DNA of 64,000 bases, taken from contig NZ_AUMO01000023.1 in assembly GCF_000430725.1 (NCBI RefSeq), forward strand, positions 22,234 to 86,233, given 5' to 3'. Below the pieces are notes generated by a model. That model made no database searches. It was given only the letters and a program-made list of their open reading frames with translations, and was not told the DNA's origin. This document shows positions 62,201 to 64,000 of the stretch, one piece after another. The number at the start of each line of letters is the position of its first letter. Position 1 is the stretch's first letter. The position numbers were made by a program, and so were the translations under genes. This DNA is from Azohydromonas australica DSM 1124 (lineage in GTDB: Bacteria > Pseudomonadota > Gammaproteobacteria > Burkholderiales > Burkholderiaceae_C).

Positions 62201-63556
62201 TCATGCTTCCCGCTCCGGGGCCGGGCCTTGTGCCGTTGCATCGGCTTCGTGCTCCTGCAGCCGCCGCCGCAGCATCCGGGCGCGCTCCAGCAGCGGCTCG
62301 CGCCGCAAGGGGGTGTCCACGCCGTGCGAGATCGCCTCGCACAGCAGCGTCAGGCGCCGGCGCAGCGCATGCAACTGCTGCGGCTCCCGCAGCCGGGCAG
62401 CGAGCATCGACAGCGTGTGCAGCAGCTTGCCGAGCACCATCGTTTCTCCGCGGGCGTGCTCCGCGATCGGATCCAGCGCCAGCGCCGCCAGATCCTCGAA
62501 ACCCGGCCCTTGGGCCACCACGCGCACGCCCCGGTCGTCGCCGCGGCAGGGCGAGGGGATGCGGCGGCCGCCCACGCGCAACAGCAGCGCGCCCAGGTGG
62601 TCGATGCACATCAGCGCCGTGGCCGGGTCGTTGATGCCTGGCGACAGTGCCTTGAGCGCCACGTCCACGATCTGCTGCAAGCCATAGGCCGCGTCCTGGT
62701 GCACCGTGCGCTGCGGCTGCATGGAAAACAGCCCGCACAGCGCCCGCGCCGCGGGCTCGTCCAGGGGACGCTGGCCGCTCACGCGCGCCAGGGGCTGGCC
62801 CTCGATCACGAAGTCGCCGATGCGGTGCGCAAGCTGCACCACGCGGCCGAGCCGGCCGGCCAGCGCCAGCAGCCCGTCGTCGTCCACGCCGACGAGGTAG
62901 CCGGTGGCCGGCGCGGCCACGTCGTGCCAGTGCGTGGGCAGCTCGTCCAGGCACGGTTCGTCAGGCGGCAGCCCCTGGCCCAGCGCCTGGGGAAACAGCC
63001 GGTCGATGGCGTCGTTGGTGTCGCGCGCGATGCGCTGCAGGATCGAGGACACCTGGATCGACGTGGCCACGTGGTGGATGAAGTAGATCAGCATCGCCAC
63101 GCCGAACAGCGCCAGCACCACGCCGCCCATCACCGCCAGCGAGGGCAGGAAGCCCGGGCCGTCGTCGTCGCTGCGCACCGTGCGCAGCACCACCAGGCAG
63201 TAGGCGAAGATGCCCACGAACACGCCCAACACCAGCTGCGTCGGGCGGTCGCTCATGAAGTTGCGCAGCACCCGCGGCGAGTACTGGCTCGACGCCAGCG
63301 ACAGCGCCACGATCGTCACCGAGAACACCACGCCGGCCACCGTGATCATCGAGGTGGCAATGGCCGAGAGCATGCTGCGCGCGCCATCGGTGCCGGCACC
63401 GAACAGGCGTGGCCAGCGCGCGGCCAGGTCGGCCTCGACCCAGCCGTGCGACTCCACCAGCAGCACCGCCAGCACCATGCAGCCGGCCACGACCAGCGTG
63501 GGCACGAACCACAGGCTCGCCTGCAGGCGCAACCACAGTCCGCGGATAGGGCTCAT
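62201..63556 (-). CDS. DUF2254 membrane protein
   Basis: 451 residues. Four hydrophobic segments in the N-terminal 170 (WFVPTLVVAGCMVLAVLLVE; MITVAGVVFSVTIVALSLAS; two more), SSQYSPRVLRNFMSDRPTQ is the family signature. C-terminal soluble domain (SPGINDPATALMCIDHLGAL). Function unknown. ATG at 63556, in the gap before the divergent yetF-like gene. Confidence 0.88.
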   Translation of the reverse strand: MSPIRGLWLRLQASLWFVPTLVVAGCMVLAVLLVESHGWVEADLAARWPRLFGAGTDGARSMLSAIATSMITVAGVVFSVTIVALSLASSQYSPRVLRNFMSDRPTQLVLGVFVGIFAYCLVVLRTVRSDDDGPGFLPSLAVMGGVVLALFGVAMLIYFIHHVATSIQVSSILQRIARDTNDAIDRLFPQALGQGLPPDEPCLDELPTHWHDVAAPATGYLVGVDDDGLLALAGRLGRVVQLAHRIGDFVIEGQPLARVSGQRPLDEPAARALCGLFSMQPQRTVHQDAAYGLQQIVDVALKALSPGINDPATALMCIDHLGALLLRVGGRRIPSPCRGDDRGVRVVAQGPGFEDLAALALDPIAEHARGETMVLGKLLHTLSMLAARLREPQQLHALRRRLTLLCEAISHGVDTPLRREPLLERARMLRRRLQEHEADATAQGPAPEREA

Positions 63557-63640
63557 GGCCCCCCGTGCAGGCAAGCGTTGCGCCCACGGTATGCGCGTTG
63601 CTGGCCACGGTCCGTACGCCAACTGCGTGGAGGCCACCAC

Positions 63641-64000
63641 ATGTTTTTCGACGGCTGGATGCCGCTGGCGCGCATCCTCATCCTCGGCACGTTGGCCGAC
63701 CTGGCGCTGGTGCTGCTGCTGCGCGTCACGGGCAAGCGCACGCTGTCCAAGCTCAACGCCTTCGACCTGATCGTCACGGTGGCGCTGGGCTCGACGCTGG
63801 CCACCGTGCTGCTGTCCAAGGACGTGGCGCTGGCCGAAGGGCTCACGGCGCTGGCGCTGCTGGTCCTGCTGCAGGGCGCCCTCACCTGGCTGTCGGTGCG
63901 CTCGCCCCGGGTGAGCCGGCTGGTCAAGGCCGAGCCCAGCCTGCTGTTCCTGGAGGGGCGCTTCCTGCAGGGCGCCATGAAGCGCGAGCGGGTCACGGAG
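63641..64000 (+). CDS. YetF/DUF421 membrane protein, partial at window end
   Basis: The first 120 residues are present: two membrane helices (LARILILGTLADLALVLLL; LTALALLVLLQGALTWL) and the family motif RVTGKRTLSKLNAFDLIVTV. The gene runs off the end of the window. ATG at 63641 after GTGGAGG. Confidence 0.9.
   Translation, partial: MFFDGWMPLARILILGTLADLALVLLLRVTGKRTLSKLNAFDLIVTVALGSTLATVLLSKDVALAEGLTALALLVLLQGALTWLSVRSPRVSRLVKAEPSLLFLEGRFLQGAMKRERVTE

Noticed and set aside
1..64000. CRISPR arrays, rRNA or prophage structural genes
   Set aside because: No regularly spaced identical repeats, rRNA-like conserved stretches or phage morphogenesis genes were seen.

Overview
This is a high-GC betaproteobacterial segment, most likely Burkholderiales. 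That rests on the Omp32/OmpC-type porin, two Bug/TctC tripartite-tricarboxylate binding proteins, a DUF1840 protein, a divergently transcribed LysR next to a catabolic operon, and strong G/C in third codon positions. No rRNA, tRNA or CRISPR array was seen.

Layout. 0.2-3.1 kb: an MFS efflux pump, an SDR and a TetR regulator on the minus strand, with two near-identical palindromes (2379-2399 and 3070-3089) that look like the TetR operator. 3.2-9.9 kb: small hypotheticals mixed with decayed genes (a P450 cut by a recombination junction against an SDR tail, an amber-interrupted EndoG-type nuclease, a DMT transporter tail, an amber-interrupted small ORF, an XRE gene with a perfect palindrome, and an IS4-family remnant). 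10-18.5 kb: lipA and a dihydrolipoamide dehydrogenase are transcribed divergently from two sigma-54-type promoters with two identical-core palindromes between them. A decayed alpha/beta hydrolase and a decayed AcoR-type sigma-54 activator follow. After them comes a four-gene module with its own sigma-54-type promoter: porin, PQQ-dependent alcohol dehydrogenase with a lanthanide-type Asp-Tyr-Asp signature, periplasmic binding protein and cytochrome c. 18.55-19.67 kb: a complete IS630-family element.

About 19.7-44.7 kb is an integrative conjugative element or a remnant of one. It carries a BetR-like regulator with a histone-H1-like tail, a VirB-type T4SS operon (TrbM-like, VirB1, 2, 3, 4, an exported protein, VirB6, 5, 8, 9, 10, 11, VirD4), an OmpA-like lipoprotein, an LPD7-type protein, TraX, ParA/ParB, a MobC-like protein and a VirD2-like relaxase. 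Cargo includes kptA with a small Cys-containing partner. VirB4 has an in-frame TAG just before Walker A and a Val in place of the Walker B Asp, so transfer is probably dead. The far edge, near 44.71 kb, is a junction where a 5'-truncated minus-strand gene meets small plus-strand genes. No attachment site or integrase was found.

45.3-57.7 kb is chromosomal: an MFS transporter, a succinate-semialdehyde dehydrogenase, small zinc and ferredoxin proteins, YjdM, then a LysR-controlled minus-strand operon (RraA-like, amidase, two Bug proteins, a dimeric alpha/beta-barrel protein), and an MscS channel. 57.9-64 kb: a second IS4-family remnant sharing its 5' end with the first, a P1B copper ATPase (copA) behind a CueR-type dyad, a CDF transporter stub, DUF1840, DUF2254 and the start of a YetF/DUF421 protein.

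The most distinctive biology is the putative sigma-54 circuit joining lipoate/E3 functions to a quinoprotein alcohol oxidation module whose linked activator gene is broken, and the inactivated conjugative element with parS-like inverted repeats inside parB.
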